DNA from: Azolla caroliniana | Lineage: Eukaryota; Polypodiophyta | Direction: 5' to 3' | Assembly: GCA_043228905.1 (NCBI GenBank) | Contig: JBHGNT010000012.1 | Span: forward strand, 18,786,001 to 18,850,000 | Length of the DNA: 64,000 bases | Shown here: positions 1 to 11,499 of the stretch, one piece after another | Position numbering within the stretch: the stretch's first letter is position 1 | Layout of the letters: every line of letters begins with the position of its first letter | The notes under the pieces: model-generated | What the model was told of the DNA's origin: nothing | Databases searched by the model: none | The model's input: only the letters and a program-made list of their open reading frames with translations | Position numbers and translations under genes: made by a program

Positions 1-215
1 CCTTGCTCAGCATATCATGCAATCAATGTTGTCCATAATACCACATCTCGATTGGACATTCGGTTGAAAACATTTTGCACTTCCACTATATATCCACATT
101 TGACATACATATCTAGCAAAGCACTATGAATAAATAGATCTTCATCGAACCCTTTCTGTACATCTTCAAGATGGATTTCTTGACCAAATTCTACTTCCCT
201 TTTGGCTTCCAAACT
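1..215 (-). pseudogene. PPR (PLS-class) protein fragment, broken
   Basis: The minus strand encodes about 65 residues that read like a plant PLS-type pentatricopeptide repeat. It has an EIH-like stretch, then GFDEDLFIHSALLDMYVKCG, then VFNRMSNRDVVLWTTLIA, which matches the usual VxxALVDMYxKCG / VFDxMxxRDVVSWNxMI layout of such proteins. In the family these helical repeats bind organellar RNA. A TGA interrupts the frame where a GYAEQG-like continuation is expected (about 18-20), and the window edge cuts the rest. No start codon or transit peptide is present. This looks like a transposed or eroded gene scrap rather than a functional gene; whether an intact gene lies to the left cannot be seen. 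Confidence 0.6.
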
Positions 216-352
216 TGTTGAATTTTTTGCTTTTATGCATGTCGTTATTACGTTAAGCATTAAGGCTCTTTAGTTAAGTTATGGTAATTTTTGCTTCCTT
301 TTTAGCTTCCAAAAGAGTTGAATTTTCTGTTTTTATACATGTCCTTAATTGT
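196..352 (-). repeat. Short direct repeat, two copies about 97 bp apart
   Basis: About 58 bases near 196-255 recur near 293-352. On the minus strand both encode a similar lysine-rich stretch (TCIKxxNSTxLEAKxE). The second copy belongs to a 100-residue minus-strand open frame (274-576) that is rich in Lys, Glu and Leu and could form a coiled coil; I do not recognise it. That frame overlaps the start of the hAT gene on the other strand, so it is probably not a gene by itself. Confidence 0.45.
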
Positions 353-532
353 AACATTTTCTTGTATTTGCTTTCTATGAATAAAAGATACTCTTGAGTA
401 TCCTGTAGTTGCTTATTTAAAGTAGTATAATCCTCATCCTCCCTGAAGGTTGATCTATTCAAAGTTTTTAGTTCTTCGATTTGCTTTAATGCATTCATAT
501 AATCTTGCTCCTCAATGTCGTAAAGAAGGAAA

Positions 533-3261
533 ATGCCGCCCATTAAGAACAAATATTGGGATACATGTTGCCTCAATGTCGTAAGAAGTCAAACAGGAAA
601 TAGGAGTTGGAACTGTAAATTTTGCAACAAACATATGCATGGGTCAGCAACACGAATGATTGCTCATTTAATTGGAAAACCTAGCCATGGAGTAACGAAA
701 TGTACCAATGTCCCCAAGGAAATGTTGATTGACCTTACAACTTTGTATGGTAATTGTGGAAGCCAAGCAATTGGCGAAGAAGAAGATATAGTAGCAGAGA
801 TCAACTCATTCAACATGCCTGAACAAGGTATAGACACAAGCCTACAATAGGTGTCTTGATTACTAATGTTTAAATAATTGTAAATTATTTATCTTGAATT
901 TTTTTTCTTTTAGGTGTTTCTACCTCATGCTCGTCTACCTTTGTTGATGAAAGTCAAAGCATGTCATGTATGGGTGGTGGTAGTCGCCAACCATATCCAC
1001 CAGCAATTATAGTGAAACAACAACCGTTGCGTAAAGGACATGTGTTACAAATGCAAAGGAAACAACATGCAAACGTTATGGAGGTGAGATGTATCATTGA
1101 AGCAAATTTTGTCATTTAATCTATTAAAAACACCATGTTGGCGGAACATGTTAGAAGCTTTCTCTACAATTGGAGAGAAACATAATGGAGTCACATATAA
1201 TTACATGAGGACGAAAGGCTTGAAAAATGAGGTTATATCCTTGCAAGCAAAGTTAGAAAGGGTAAAAGGATCATGGCCCAAGTATGGTTGTTCTATATTA
1301 ACAGATGGATGGGTTGATGTTTCTCATAGGCAACTTGTAAATGTCCTCGTATCATCTTGTTATGGGACATTGTTCCTCAAGTCCATTGATTGTAGTCATG
1401 CTAATACAACACCAACAATTGATAGCTCTTGGTTAGCTGAAAGAATTTCAGAGGCAATTAGAGAAGTTGGTAAGGAAAATGTGGTCCAAGTCATTTCAGA
1501 CAATGCATCTAGTTGTGTCCGCATGGGGTCTTTGCTAGAATCAGAGTTCCCTAATATTGTTTGGACTCCATGTGCAACCCATTCTTTGGATCTACTTTTG
1601 GAGGACATTGGTCAGCTGCCTTGGATGAAAAGTATTATGTTGAAAGCAAATAATATCGTACGTTTTTTTTGCAAGAAGAGGAATGCTAGGAAAAAAAATT
1701 CTGCTCACAATAACCTCGCCATCTTGAGACCTTCTAAGACAAGGTTTGGTGTGATGTACCTTGTCATACAACGTTTGCTCAAAGTTTGGTATCCTCTTGA
1801 GCAAACAGTGGTGAGTGACATGTGGAGGTCTTGGTCACATTGCAATAAGCCAGATGCCATGAATGTAAAGAACTACATCCTTGATCCTACAACTGAGTCC
1901 TCGTTTCAAGTTGTTTTGACCCTAATGGCACCATTGTATAGTGTTTTACGACTTACTGATAGGGAGGGATCCACTATTGGTTTGTTATATGAGTTTATGC
2001 GAAGAAGCAAAGATGTTTTAGCAAAAGGAGTGGAAGAAAACATCCCCCACAGATCCAAGTAAATTTCATATTTATTTTAATTTTTTATGGTTTCCTAGCA
2101 TTAAACCTCCAAATGTTTTCTCATGTTTTAAGATCAGATCATTTTGTAATTACTAATACCCTTTTAGGTACGAAGATGTTTTGAAGTTATTTGACATACA
2201 ATGGAAATGGTTCAAGAGGCCGATCCACCTTGTAGCTCATTTGCTGCATCCGATGTGGAGAGAGGAGGCTACATTTATTAACCCCGAGTTAATGGATGCA
2301 TGGATGAGCTATACAGAAAAATTGTACTCGACACTTGAATGTGATATCTTATTTCGTGAATTGCATGAATATCGAAATGGTACAGGGACATTTAGCTATG
2401 CATTAGCACGTGAAGAGATATCTATGATGACGCCAGTCACATGGTGGGAAAATTTTGGTGGAAGAACTCCAAAGCTCCAAGCATTAGATGTCCGCATATT
2501 ATCCCAAGTAAGTGTCAAGTTTTGAAAAAATGATCAATTTTATAGTTAGGTTCTAAAATACTGCACTTTTGTGTACTACCTTTTATTTCATATTTTGTTT
2601 TCTATTAGGATTGCTCTTCTGGGGCAACAAAAAGGAATTGGAATGCACATGCTCTCGCACATACAAAAAATAGAAACAGACTAAAGGTAGCACAACTTGA
2701 ACGATTGGTATATGTGCGAGAGAACTTAAGGCTAGTTCGCAAGTTTGAGACTGTGAATGCATCTCCAATGCAGGTATTGTTTTATTCACTTCTTATAATT
2801 TACATTCCTCAAATTTCGTTAAGCTTTTATAAACTTGTTTGCAAGTGAATCCAAATGAGATAGATGTCTCTAAGACTCCTGATATTCCATCTATTAGCCA
2901 CGAGAATGATATGGATAGAGAATTCTATGAAACTTATTTTCAAGAAACAATGAGCATGAGAAGAATGACAAGGAGCATGACAAGATCACATATGACAACA
3001 TCAAGCGATGGAGTCCCTATTGATCGAATACGGAGGCAGAGGCCAAGAAGAGATGATGAGCGGTCTTCTTGTAATAGGAGAATAACAAGATCAAGTACAT
3101 TTGCTTCTTTACCACCAAATGATCAAGATAATGGCAATGGAATAGAAGAAGCAATTCATACAAATTATGATGATCTTACTGACGAAGAACCTATGTTGAT
3201 GTCATCAACTAACACTGAATCTGATGATGAAGATGGTGATTGTGATGAGGACGAGATCTAA
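533..3261 (+). pseudogene. hAT-superfamily transposase gene (BED finger, DUF659, hAT dimerisation), disrupted
   Basis: Exon 1 (533-about 826) starts at ATG and carries a BED-type zinc finger (WNCKFCNKHMHGSATRMIAHL). The next large open block (about 1097-2060) carries the DUF659 catalytic region, with LTDGWVD, VVQVISDNAS and WTPCATHSLDLLLEDIG. Blocks 2169-2510, 2610-2774 and about 2840-3261 carry the C-terminal hAT region, with WWENFGG and a GATKRNWNAHALAHTKNRNRL dimerisation motif, then an Arg-rich and a very acidic tail. Plausible introns lie at 826-913, 2056-2168, 2511-2609 and 2775-2840, with GT...AG ends; joining across 2056/2169 and 2511/2610 keeps the frame. Between about 1087 and 1097 the frame breaks: a strong donor (GTGAGA) has no acceptor, and the frame of the DUF659 block hits a TGA just upstream. 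In this family the protein cuts and pastes hAT elements, or acts as a domesticated regulator. No terminal inverted repeats were identified. Confidence 0.78.
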
Positions 3262-4090
3262 TGACTAATATTTCTGATTTCTATACATTATTACTAAGCT
3301 CAATAGCCATATGTTACTTTTCTTTGATCTAAGCCCATTTTGATACATTGGAGTCTTGGACATAGCTCAAGTTATGTGTTCTTAAAAGTCAAATATCTGA
3401 TGTTATGTGTTGTTAAGGTTTTTTTCTAAATTTTGTTCCTACAATGCATTCTATTTCTTTGACAAAATGCAATGTAAGTGTATCTCAAATATTTGATGTT
3501 ATGTGTTCTGAAGGTTTTTTCCAAATCAAAAGATGTGGTCTTTTCTTCAATAGGTATGTTGCACTTCTTGTCAAAGTGTTGTTTTTGTCAAAAGTACGAT
3601 TTTTTTTGTAGAATTTTAGCTTGTCATGACTCATCATGTGAATTCCCTCAATCATGTGAGGGATATACAGTTTTTGCTTCGTGGCCTTGGCTGTTGTTGT
3701 AAATGCCCAACAAGTTTGAGTTTTTTTTTACCTAACAAATATCTATTTGATTTGTTGATTTGTATCCTTTTGATTCTCATATTTGCTCGATTTGCCCTTT
3801 AGTACTTTTAAGATGCAACTACAGCCATGGAATACTTCGTTACATTGCATATACACGGTTACAATATTACAATATTACAAATATTTTTTAAGAAAGTAAA
3901 TAAATTTCAAATTCTAGAAGTATTTAACGTATTTAACGTACTATACGTATTTTATGTATTTTATAGGTATTTAACATACTAAAAAACATATTTAACGTAT
4001 TTTAAAATTGGGAGGTACTATACCCGTATTAATACGTTAAATACATATGGTATCAGTACCGTACCTAACGTACCTAACAACCATGCCATT
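3262..4090. other. AT-rich non-coding stretch with TATTTAACGTA-type repeats
   Basis: No gene is recognised here. From about 3900 to 4080 a short motif of the form TATTTAACGTA recurs several times in both orientations, mixed with TACGTAC and GTACC steps. Such clustered short motifs near a hAT gene could be subterminal transposase-binding repeats, but that is only an inference; simple AT-rich decay explains them as well. Confidence 0.4.
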
Positions 4091-7085
4091 GAGATGTATT
4101 TTTCGCAAATAAGCCAATAGCTTAGTTTCACCACTCAACAGATGACCGAACTTCGGCAATCTCAAAGTGCTCTCGAGGCACATGTCATTAGTCTACAACG
4201 TGAGACTAATAGACCTGATGAGCGACAGGGTGAACCATCGTTTGTCGTTAAGGCATTTACAGGAGAGAAAAAGGAAAGAACCGAAGAAGCAATCTGCACA
4301 TGGCTGGGCCGATGGGAGTCTCATTTTGAGCTTAAGTCAATCCGAAGAACATGAGGTATCTAAGCAACTCAAGGACTATTTACGAATGGGTTATATACGT
4401 TATAGTAAATCTCCATGGGGTGCACCAGTTCTCTTGGTTAAAAAGAAAGAGGGCACATGGTGTATGTGTATTAATTACCGACGCTTGAATAAAGTAACGA
4501 TCAAGAATTCATATCCATTGCCCCATGCTGACAATCTAATTGACCGTCTCTAGGGAGCTCGGTATTTTACGAAACTTTATCTTCGTATTGGCTACCATCA
4601 AATTCGTATAAGTGAGGACGATGTTCTTAAAACGGCATTTTGTACGCGCTATGGCCATTATGAGTTTTTGGTTATGCCTTTTGGTTTGACCAATGCTCCG
4701 GCTACATTTCAACAAGAAATGAATGACATTTTCCGAGAACAACTTGGAAAATTTGTCATTATTTTCTTGAATGATATTTTAGTTTATAGCCGTACATTAC
4801 AAGAACATGCTAAACATGTCCACTTTGTTTTACAAACATTGCGTGACAGACAGTTTTACGCGAAGATCTCAAAATGTGAGTTCTTCAAGAAATCAATTAC
4901 TTATCTTGGACATCTCATAACCGAACAAGGAGTTGAAATTGATCCTTCTTGCATCGAGAAAATCAAGCTTTGGCCCACTCTTCGGAATATTCGAGAAGTT
5001 CGATCATTCCTTAGTTTTGTCGGATTTTTGCGAAAATCCCTTCGTAATTACTCCCAATTGACGACGCCGTTTACTGATCTTTTAAAAGGTCAAACGCGTA
5101 AGTCTACAAAACCTACTGTCTGGAATGCTACACTAGACCTCGCCTTTAAGGAACTCAAGGACCTGGTATGCAAGGCTCCTTCACTTCTTTTACCCGATCC
5201 TTCAAAACCTTTTGAGGTTGAAACCGATGCAAGCGATTATGCTATAGGTGTTGTCTTATATCAAGATGGTAAACCAATAGCATTCGAGAGTAAGAAACTT
5301 GATTCTCCTCAATGTTGGTATACCGTTCAAGAAAAGGAATTATTTGTAGTTATACATGCACTCAAAACATGGCGCCATTATCTTTATGGAAATCGCTTTG
5401 TGATAACTACGGACCACGAGTCCTTGAAATATTTTTGTGACCAACAAGACTTGAAAGGTCGTAAGGCACGATGGGCTAACCTCATCTAGGACTTTGATTT
5501 TTCCATACGATATCGTAAAGGTTCCATGAATACTGTTGTTGATGCACTAAGTCGCATCCGTGAAGTTAACGTGCTTAGCTTCACTGAAATAACATCATAT
5601 CTTTATGATCACCTTCGAGGAAAGTATCCTAATGACAGTTATTTTGCAAAATACTGGGCAAGAGTTGAGTCTAGAACAGACACCACCACATCCTCGAAGG
5701 AATACTTCCACATTGCTAATGGTCTGCTCTACCGTAATGGGAAGGTTTGTATTCCATATTTACCCGAGGTCAAAAAGAGGATTCTTTTTTAATGCCATGA
5801 TGCACCCTCAGCAGGGCACCCTGGAATACATCGTACACTCATTCTCATCTCCACTCAATTTTATTGGCCTAAGATGTGTCCTGACATACATAGCTATGTG
5901 ACTAAATGTCACCAATGTCAGGTTAACAAAGCCGAGCGACTTAAAGCCGCAGGACTTTTACATCCCTCGGACATTCCCAATAATAAGTGGGAAAGTATAT
6001 CCATGGATTTTAATGTTAGCCTTCCATGCACCCAAAAAGGCCATGATGCCATCTAGGTTGTGGTTGATCGACTAACTAAAATGGCCAAATTTATTGCTAC
6101 TAAAACCACGGTAACAGCTCCTGAATTGGCTGACCAATTCGTTGACGAATTATTTCGTTTTTATGGGTTACCGATGGATATCGTGAGTGATCGAGATCCA
6201 AAATTTACTAGTGACTTCTGGACGCAAGTCTTTAAGAAGTTAGAAACTACGTTGAGCATGAGCTCCACGGATCATCCTCAATCCAATGGACAGACAGAAC
6301 GAGTAAATCAAATTATTGAGGACATGCTTCGAGCATATGTTGGTGCAAAACCAACAAAATGGGAACGTTATCTCCCAATTTTGGAGTTTGCTTATAACAT
6401 CTCCAAGCATACTTCAATGGGATATAGTCCTTTTATGTTGATGTATGGTTTTCAGCCACGAGCCCCAATTGATGTTAATATACATCATGATGAGTTGGGA
6501 AGTACGCAAAACTTTCTTCGGGATATGCAAGATATGTTGCATATTGCACGAGATAATATAAAAACAGCTCAAGATAGAGCGCATTTTTATGCCGATCATC
6601 ATAGGCAACCTCGTGTATTCAACCCTGGACAGAAGGTATTTTTACGTGTACCTCACAATTCTAAGACATTGTCTAAGGGTAAGTGCACTAAGTTAGCCCC
6701 ACGGTTTTGTGGACCATTTACAGTCCTCAAACGCATTGGGTCATCAGCCTATCGTCTCGCTCTTCCCGATGATGTTGGAATTCATCTAGTCTTTCATGTG
6801 AGTCGTCTAAAAGAACTTCTAGGTTCTGGCGACAATACAATTACAATTGAAACTCTGGTAACTTCTGAAGAATTATCTTCTAAACCACATGTGCCAGAAA
6901 GAATTCTCGATGTTAAAACAAAAAAATTACGTACTAAAGAAATCCGAGAATTTAAAATAAAATGGATGGATAAATCAATAAAAGATGCCACATGGGAACA
7001 TGAAAGTACTCTCAGAATTAACTCCCCTAACTTTCCATTGCAAGAGTGCAATGTTTTAAAGAGGGGGAGTATGTTACGGGCATGA
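4091..7085 (+). pseudogene. Gypsy-1 gag::pol remnant (RT, RNase H, integrase, chromodomain)
   Basis: Order of domains: gag N-terminal part (4139-4333), then a direct jump into reverse transcriptase ([16 protein letters not shown] at about 4417; MPFGLTNAPATFQQEMNDIF; the active site reads FLNDILVYS, so the first catalytic Asp is Asn). RNase H follows (VETDASDYAIGVVLYQDGKPIAFESKKL, about 5216), then the integrase zinc region (CHQCQVNKAE, about 5907), the integrase core (SDRDPKFTSDFW, HPQSNGQTERVNQ, about 6186-6305) and a C-terminal chromodomain (FKIKWMDKSIKDATWE, about 6950). Stops lie at 4551, 5487 and 6054. At 4551 and 5487 the sister copy Gypsy-2 has CAG, so these are CAG to TAG changes. In the family the chromodomain directs integration to marked chromatin. 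Confidence 0.88.
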
Positions 7086-7527
7086 CCATATAATATCCCG
7101 TGGTGAGAATTTACCGTAGTATTCTATACACGTGGATAAGTGTGAGGGTTAAACGAGAGTGTAAAGAAGGGGAGGATTACTTTTAAATCCTCGGGATTGA
7201 GACAACCCATTAGGCCAAGTGTGAACATGGCTGGGGGCCTTGGGTATCGCTATAAATAGAGGCCTAGCTACCCTCATTTCATTATCTTGTTGACTACGTC
7301 GAGACTCTGTCTTGTGGTGGGTCAACTCTTGTAGCGAGCGCGCCAGCACCAGGTACGACTCGACGCCATGGCGGTGGTATGGGACGCCAATCGAGGCTCG
7401 AGTCCGTCTCGATCCCTTCGCTCGAGGGTGGTCGGGTGGATCGGCACCCTTCATTCTCTCTCTCCTTTCTTTCTATCTACCTAGATCTATCCTTATCTAA
7501 TGCTTACTTTAGTACATGTCTCTAATA
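7072..7527 (+). repeat. Gypsy-1 3' LTR
   Basis: The LTR begins TGTTACGGG and ends CTCTAATA, the same boundaries as both Gypsy-2 LTRs. A TATA box (TATAAATA, about 7252-7259) lies in the middle, where the U3 promoter should be. The purine-rich tract AAAGAGGGGGAGTA immediately before it is the plus-strand priming site. The 37 bases after it (7528-7564) hold nothing I recognise. Confidence 0.88.
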
Positions 7528-7564
7528 CCCCATGAGAACAAGCAACCAACATTGATCGTTTAGA

Positions 7565-7972
7565 ATTAAGAAAGTGTGTGGAATATCGCTCGGCCACAAT
7601 TGCATCACATCTTAAACACTCAATGGAAGAAATGGAGATTAATGCACTTGCATAGACGACAGAGAGGACACAAGATGTTTACGTGGAAAACCCTAATAGG
7701 GAAAACCCACGAGAGCCCACAAACTCCAACTATCACTATAAGGAGAAGATACAATGCGAGACTCAAAGGCAACGACCACAAGCCCTATGTCTTCGCCAAC
7801 CGGCGGTTACAACAAAAGAACTTCTTGTATCTCTCTCTCTCTCTCTCTCTCTCCATCTATCTTCTATCTATACAACAATAATGATACCAACAACTACCTA
7901 AAGTGATTGCCTAAAGTCATATTTATTCTTATATGACTTTAGGACTTTTTACATATATGGCCTTGACAGGCA
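7565..7972 (-). repeat. Partial copia LTR, diverged from the LTR at 9766-10289
   Basis: Read on the minus strand this shows the same layout as the LTR at 9766-10289: TAAATATGACTTTAGGCAA, a CT/GA microsatellite, GTTACAACGG-type motifs and a GTGGCCGAGC tail. The first ~110 bases of U3 are missing, and the far end does not match the expected TG...CA terminus. It joins directly to an integrase fragment at about 7972, so everything between integrase and U3 has been deleted. Divergence from the other LTR is far greater than between normal LTR pairs, so it may come from a related second element. Confidence 0.6.
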
Positions 7973-9722
7973 CACTAAAGTTCCGACGTCTTCAGCATAG
8001 TAAATTCGAGCCGGATTCCCTTTGAGCAGCAGTACTCCTCGAACTACCCCCGGTATTCCCCTCCGTTATCTGCTCGAACCGCCTTCAGCTTCCATCCAGT
8101 TTCTCTTTCCACTCTTGCGTGGAGCTCCTTGAAGACAGGTAACACCTGATCCTTCGTCTTCAACGGTGTGGCCCATAGCCTCCTACTGTGGTAATCTATG
8201 AACGGACCACAAAGTACTGCGCTCCGAGATGGGACTTCGTGTCCACTTGACACACATCGGTATGCACCAACTCCAATGGTGCATTACATCTCATCGATGG
8301 CCTTGATTGGAAGGAGGTCCGGTTTTGCTTACCGACTAGGCAGTCGGTGCACCTCTCAAGATGCATGTTCTTCACCGGAATGAGGTTGTCATCGGCAAGC
8401 CTCTTCATCCCCTTCACGCTCATGTGCAACAGTCTCTTGTGCCACAGCTCACCGGCAGTGTCAAAAGCCACATTCACTTCTTTCGAGCATAACCGGGCAT
8501 TCATCAGGTACAGTGTGTTGACCTTCCGGGCCCAAGCCACTATCAGGCTCCCTTTGCTGAATTTCATGACTCCGTTCTGGATGTTACCCATGTAGCCTTC
8601 ATCATCTAGCCGACCGGCTGATATCAGGTTCAGTCGAACCTCCGAAACGTGTCACACATCCTTCAGCAGCAGCTTGCATCCGGTTGGTGTTGTCAACCAC
8701 ACGTCTCCTATGCCGACAATTCGGCATGTACCTTCATTCCCCATCCGGACACAGCCCTGATCACCGGTTGTGTAGGATGAGAAGCATTTCCGGTCCGGGG
8801 TAAGGTGGAACGACACTCCCGAATCGACAACCCACGTTGTCTCGTCGCCGGCAAGGTTCAACTCACTCTCCTCGGTGATGAGCATCAACTCTTCTTCACT
8901 TGCCGCAATTGCCGTCGTTCCCTTCCGGTCTTTACTGTTCCGGTCCGGTGTCCGCTTCGAATTGGTACCGTCGATTTCCTTGTCTTTTCGGAAGTGCCGA
9001 CAGTTCTTCTGGAAGTGTCTCGGCTTGCCGCAATAGAAGCAAGTAGGCCTCCCCCTTGACTTTGACCGTGTCCCTGACTTTTCCCGGTTCTAGGGACTAC
9101 TGTTCCTTTGTCTTCCACGTTCCGATTCGGTAAGGAGCGCTTTGGAGTCAGAGCTCGTATCCTTGTCTTTCCGACGCGCCTCCTCATCTAGCAAGCTCGA
9201 CTTCACTCTTGCTAGGGATAACCGTTTCCCTTCCAGCCCGGCGTTGCCCTAACTGACAACCAACGTCTCCCAGCTATATGGGAGGGAACCAAGCAGGAGT
9301 AGTGCTAGTACCTCATCAGCGAGAGGTACTTCCAATGATGTTGCCTGGTGGATCAGCCCCTGGAAGGCATTCATGTGCTCTGCCATGTTGGAGCCATCTT
9401 GGTACCGGAGTCTTACTAGCTTCCGAAATACCGAAACCTGATTAACAACATTTTTGTTTTGAAACATAATGTTGATCTTCTCCCAGAGCTCATGAGCCTT
9501 ACTCTCTTCATTGAAGTTGTTGTATAGACTCATGTCGATGAAGCACCGCATGTACGCCGTTGTCTTCATGTGCATCACCTCCCATATCGTGGCATCGATT
9601 TTGTCCGGTCTCTTGTCCCCGAACTGAACCGGCAACCAAAGATTTTTAACCACGAGCATGTCTCTCATCTTCGACTTCCACACTGAGTAGTTGGAGCCGG
9701 TGAGCTTGAACATGCCTCCCAA
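7973..9722 (-). pseudogene. Copia gag-protease-integrase remnant (same family as Copia-B)
   Basis: On the minus strand, gag starts near 9722 (GGMFKLTGSNYSVWKSKM) and continues through a UBN2-type gag domain. The CX2CX4HX4C zinc knuckle is at about 9000-9055 (CFYCGKPRHFQKNC). The protease follows (WVVDSGVSFHLTP, about 8830, with the catalytic D-S-G present), then GAG-pre-integrase (LWHKRLLHMSVKGMKRLADDN, about 8440), then the integrase start, which stops at about 7972. Reverse transcriptase and RNase H are absent. Several frameshifts split the frame. It is useful as an outgroup: it keeps CAG and CGA codons at two places where Copia-B has stops. Confidence 0.85.
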
Positions 9723-9750
9723 TTATTCGTCCATTTTTCTGTGTCGTTTC

Positions 9751-9762
9751 GCTCTAATACCA
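9751..9762 (-). other. Primer-binding site of the copia fragment
   Basis: The minus strand reads TGGTATTAGAGC just inside the LTR, a one-base variant of TGGTATCAGAGC, which is complementary to the 3' end of initiator tRNA-Met. It fixes the LTR end at about 9766 and the element's orientation. Confidence 0.75.
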
Positions 9763-9765
9763 GTT

Positions 9766-10289
9766 TGACGAGAAATATGCGGAATAATCTCCGGCCACAA
9801 CCGAAGCGTAGATCACTTGATGACAATCAAACACAGAAGAAATGGGAATGGAGGTAAGTACACAAACAGAAAGAGAAATACACAGGATGTTAACATGGAA
9901 AACCTTGAGAGGGAAAAACCACGGGAGTCCACAGACTCCAAACTATCACTATGTCGAGGAGTACAACAAGGAGCACAGAAGCAACGACCTCTCGCTCACA
10001 ATCTTCGCCTGGTGGCGGTTACAACAGAGACATGTTCTATATCACTCTCTCTCTCTCTCTCAGTCTCTCTGTACAGTCGTTACACCAATAACACTATACA
10101 ATATATCTCACACCGTTTGCCCTAGGTCACATTTATACTAATATGACATTAGGACTATTTACAGATATAGCCCCAATAGGCTCTCAGAAATATATCTACA
10201 TATATGTCCCTTCATCCGATGAGAGGTTCTCACTGGGTCTTCCGATGTCGGGCCTTCGTATCCCATCCGGAGGGACCAAGATCTTAACA
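9766..10289 (-). repeat. 5' LTR of the minus-strand copia fragment
   Basis: On the minus strand it begins TGTTAAGATC and ends CTCGTCA beside the primer site, 524 bp. Shared blocks with the Copia-B LTR (GGTCCCTCCGGATGGGAT; CGGATGAAGGGACATAT; TAGGGCAAAC) show the same family at greater distance. It contains a GA/CT microsatellite near 10040. LINE-1 starts directly at 10290, so this element seems to have truncated or landed in the LINE. Confidence 0.82.
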
Positions 10290-11450
10290 ATCATTACCCT
10301 ATGCTCACATATAAAGGTGAACATATACAATTTGTTCAAAACTTTAAATATCTTGGTATTGATGTACCCGCCACAAATAAATGGAATGCATGCTTTGATT
10401 CTAGACTCCAAGCCGGTTGGAAATCATATTACCTTTTGGAGAACCAATGCAACCAAAGAGATACTTATGGATGGGAAGTAAAATTAATGTTGTTCAATGT
10501 CATGGTAACTCAAGTATTGCTTTATGGAGTAGAAGTATGGGGTGACACCATCTCTCTTAATGCATGGAACGAGATTGAGAAAATTCAAAAGATGTTTTTA
10601 AGGAGGCAATTAGGAGTTAAATGCACTACCTCTTACCAGGTTATGCTCTTGGAAACGGGTGTTCGACCCATAGAACTATTGGCACTCCAAAGAGTATATA
10701 AATACATTACAAAAGTCAAGAATATGCCGAATCATCGATTACCACATCTTTCTTGGAATGTTGGGTGTAAGCTACAAAAGAATCATAAAAGTAAGGTTCT
10801 CTCATCCGGTTGGGTTGTTGACATAAAGAAATGGTTTAGAAGATGGGGTGTGGATGATCTTTTAGAGCTTTCAGGCAATGCTATGCAATATGTAATGATT
10901 GAGGAAAGGTTGGTGGGATCATTAAGGATGAAGTGGGAGGATGCTAAGAGGACAAAGCTAGAATATGACATTGCAAATGTCAACCCTGAATGTTGGTCCC
11001 AATATAAAGCAAGAATGTCTATTGATTGTATCCAACCTTATCTCATTACCAATATGAGTAGCAATGCTCGTAGAGCCCTTACACTACTTCGCCCTCGATC
11101 TCACAAGTTAGGTATTGAAGTTGCATCATGGTATCAAAATGTAACGAATTTGAAGACATGTAAAGTATGCAATGAAGGCATGGTAGAGGATGAATGCCAC
11201 TTGCTCTTCACATGCTCAACATATAGTGCAATTCGTTCAAGATATGTTGACGTACTAAGAGGGAGTGATAACTTTAGATTCATACTTAAGACACCACCTA
11301 GAAGGTTGAGCTCATATGTGTATGCTTTAACACATAGAGACTTTGTGCTTCGACATATGAATACCCCTTCTTAGGAAGGAGACATATATCAAGAACACAT
11401 GTATACTCTGGTCCCATAGGTCAAAATTGGCCTCTTTATGGATGATAAAA
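10290..11450 (+). pseudogene. LINE-1: 3' part of a LINE ORF2 (post-RT region and zinc knuckle) with 3' UTR
   Basis: One open frame of about 357 codons (to 11374) starts in the segment after the polymerase domain (FKYLGIDV...; VTQVLLYGVEVWGD; LRRQLGVK). It ends with a C-X2-C-X8-H-X4-C knuckle (CKVCNEGMVEDECHLLFTC), the usual C-terminal feature of plant LINE ORF2. The 5' part is missing: the element begins at the copia LTR at 10290. The 3' UTR (11375-about 11450) resembles that of LINE-2 (CATAGGTCAAAATTGGCC versus CATGGGCCAATTTTGGCC). The unbroken frame suggests relatively recent truncation. Confidence 0.8.
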
Positions 11451-11499
11451 ATTCTAATTCTAACATATAAAAGTTTCAGTCAACGCAATCAAGAGAAGT

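Larger units (their letters stand above)
4091..7527 (+). mobile_element. Gypsy-1: 5'-truncated Ty3/gypsy chromovirus with internal deletion and 3' LTR
   Basis: This is the same family as the complete Gypsy-2 copy at 45.5-52.5 kb. Homology starts abruptly at about 4091 inside gag, so there is no 5' LTR, primer site or leader. It ends with a polypurine tract (7057-7071) and a 456-bp LTR (7072-7527). About 1.3 kb between mid-gag and the start of reverse transcriptase is missing at about 4333. The element is dead: it lacks a 5' LTR, has several stops, and has FLND instead of FLDD at the polymerase active site. Confidence 0.9.
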
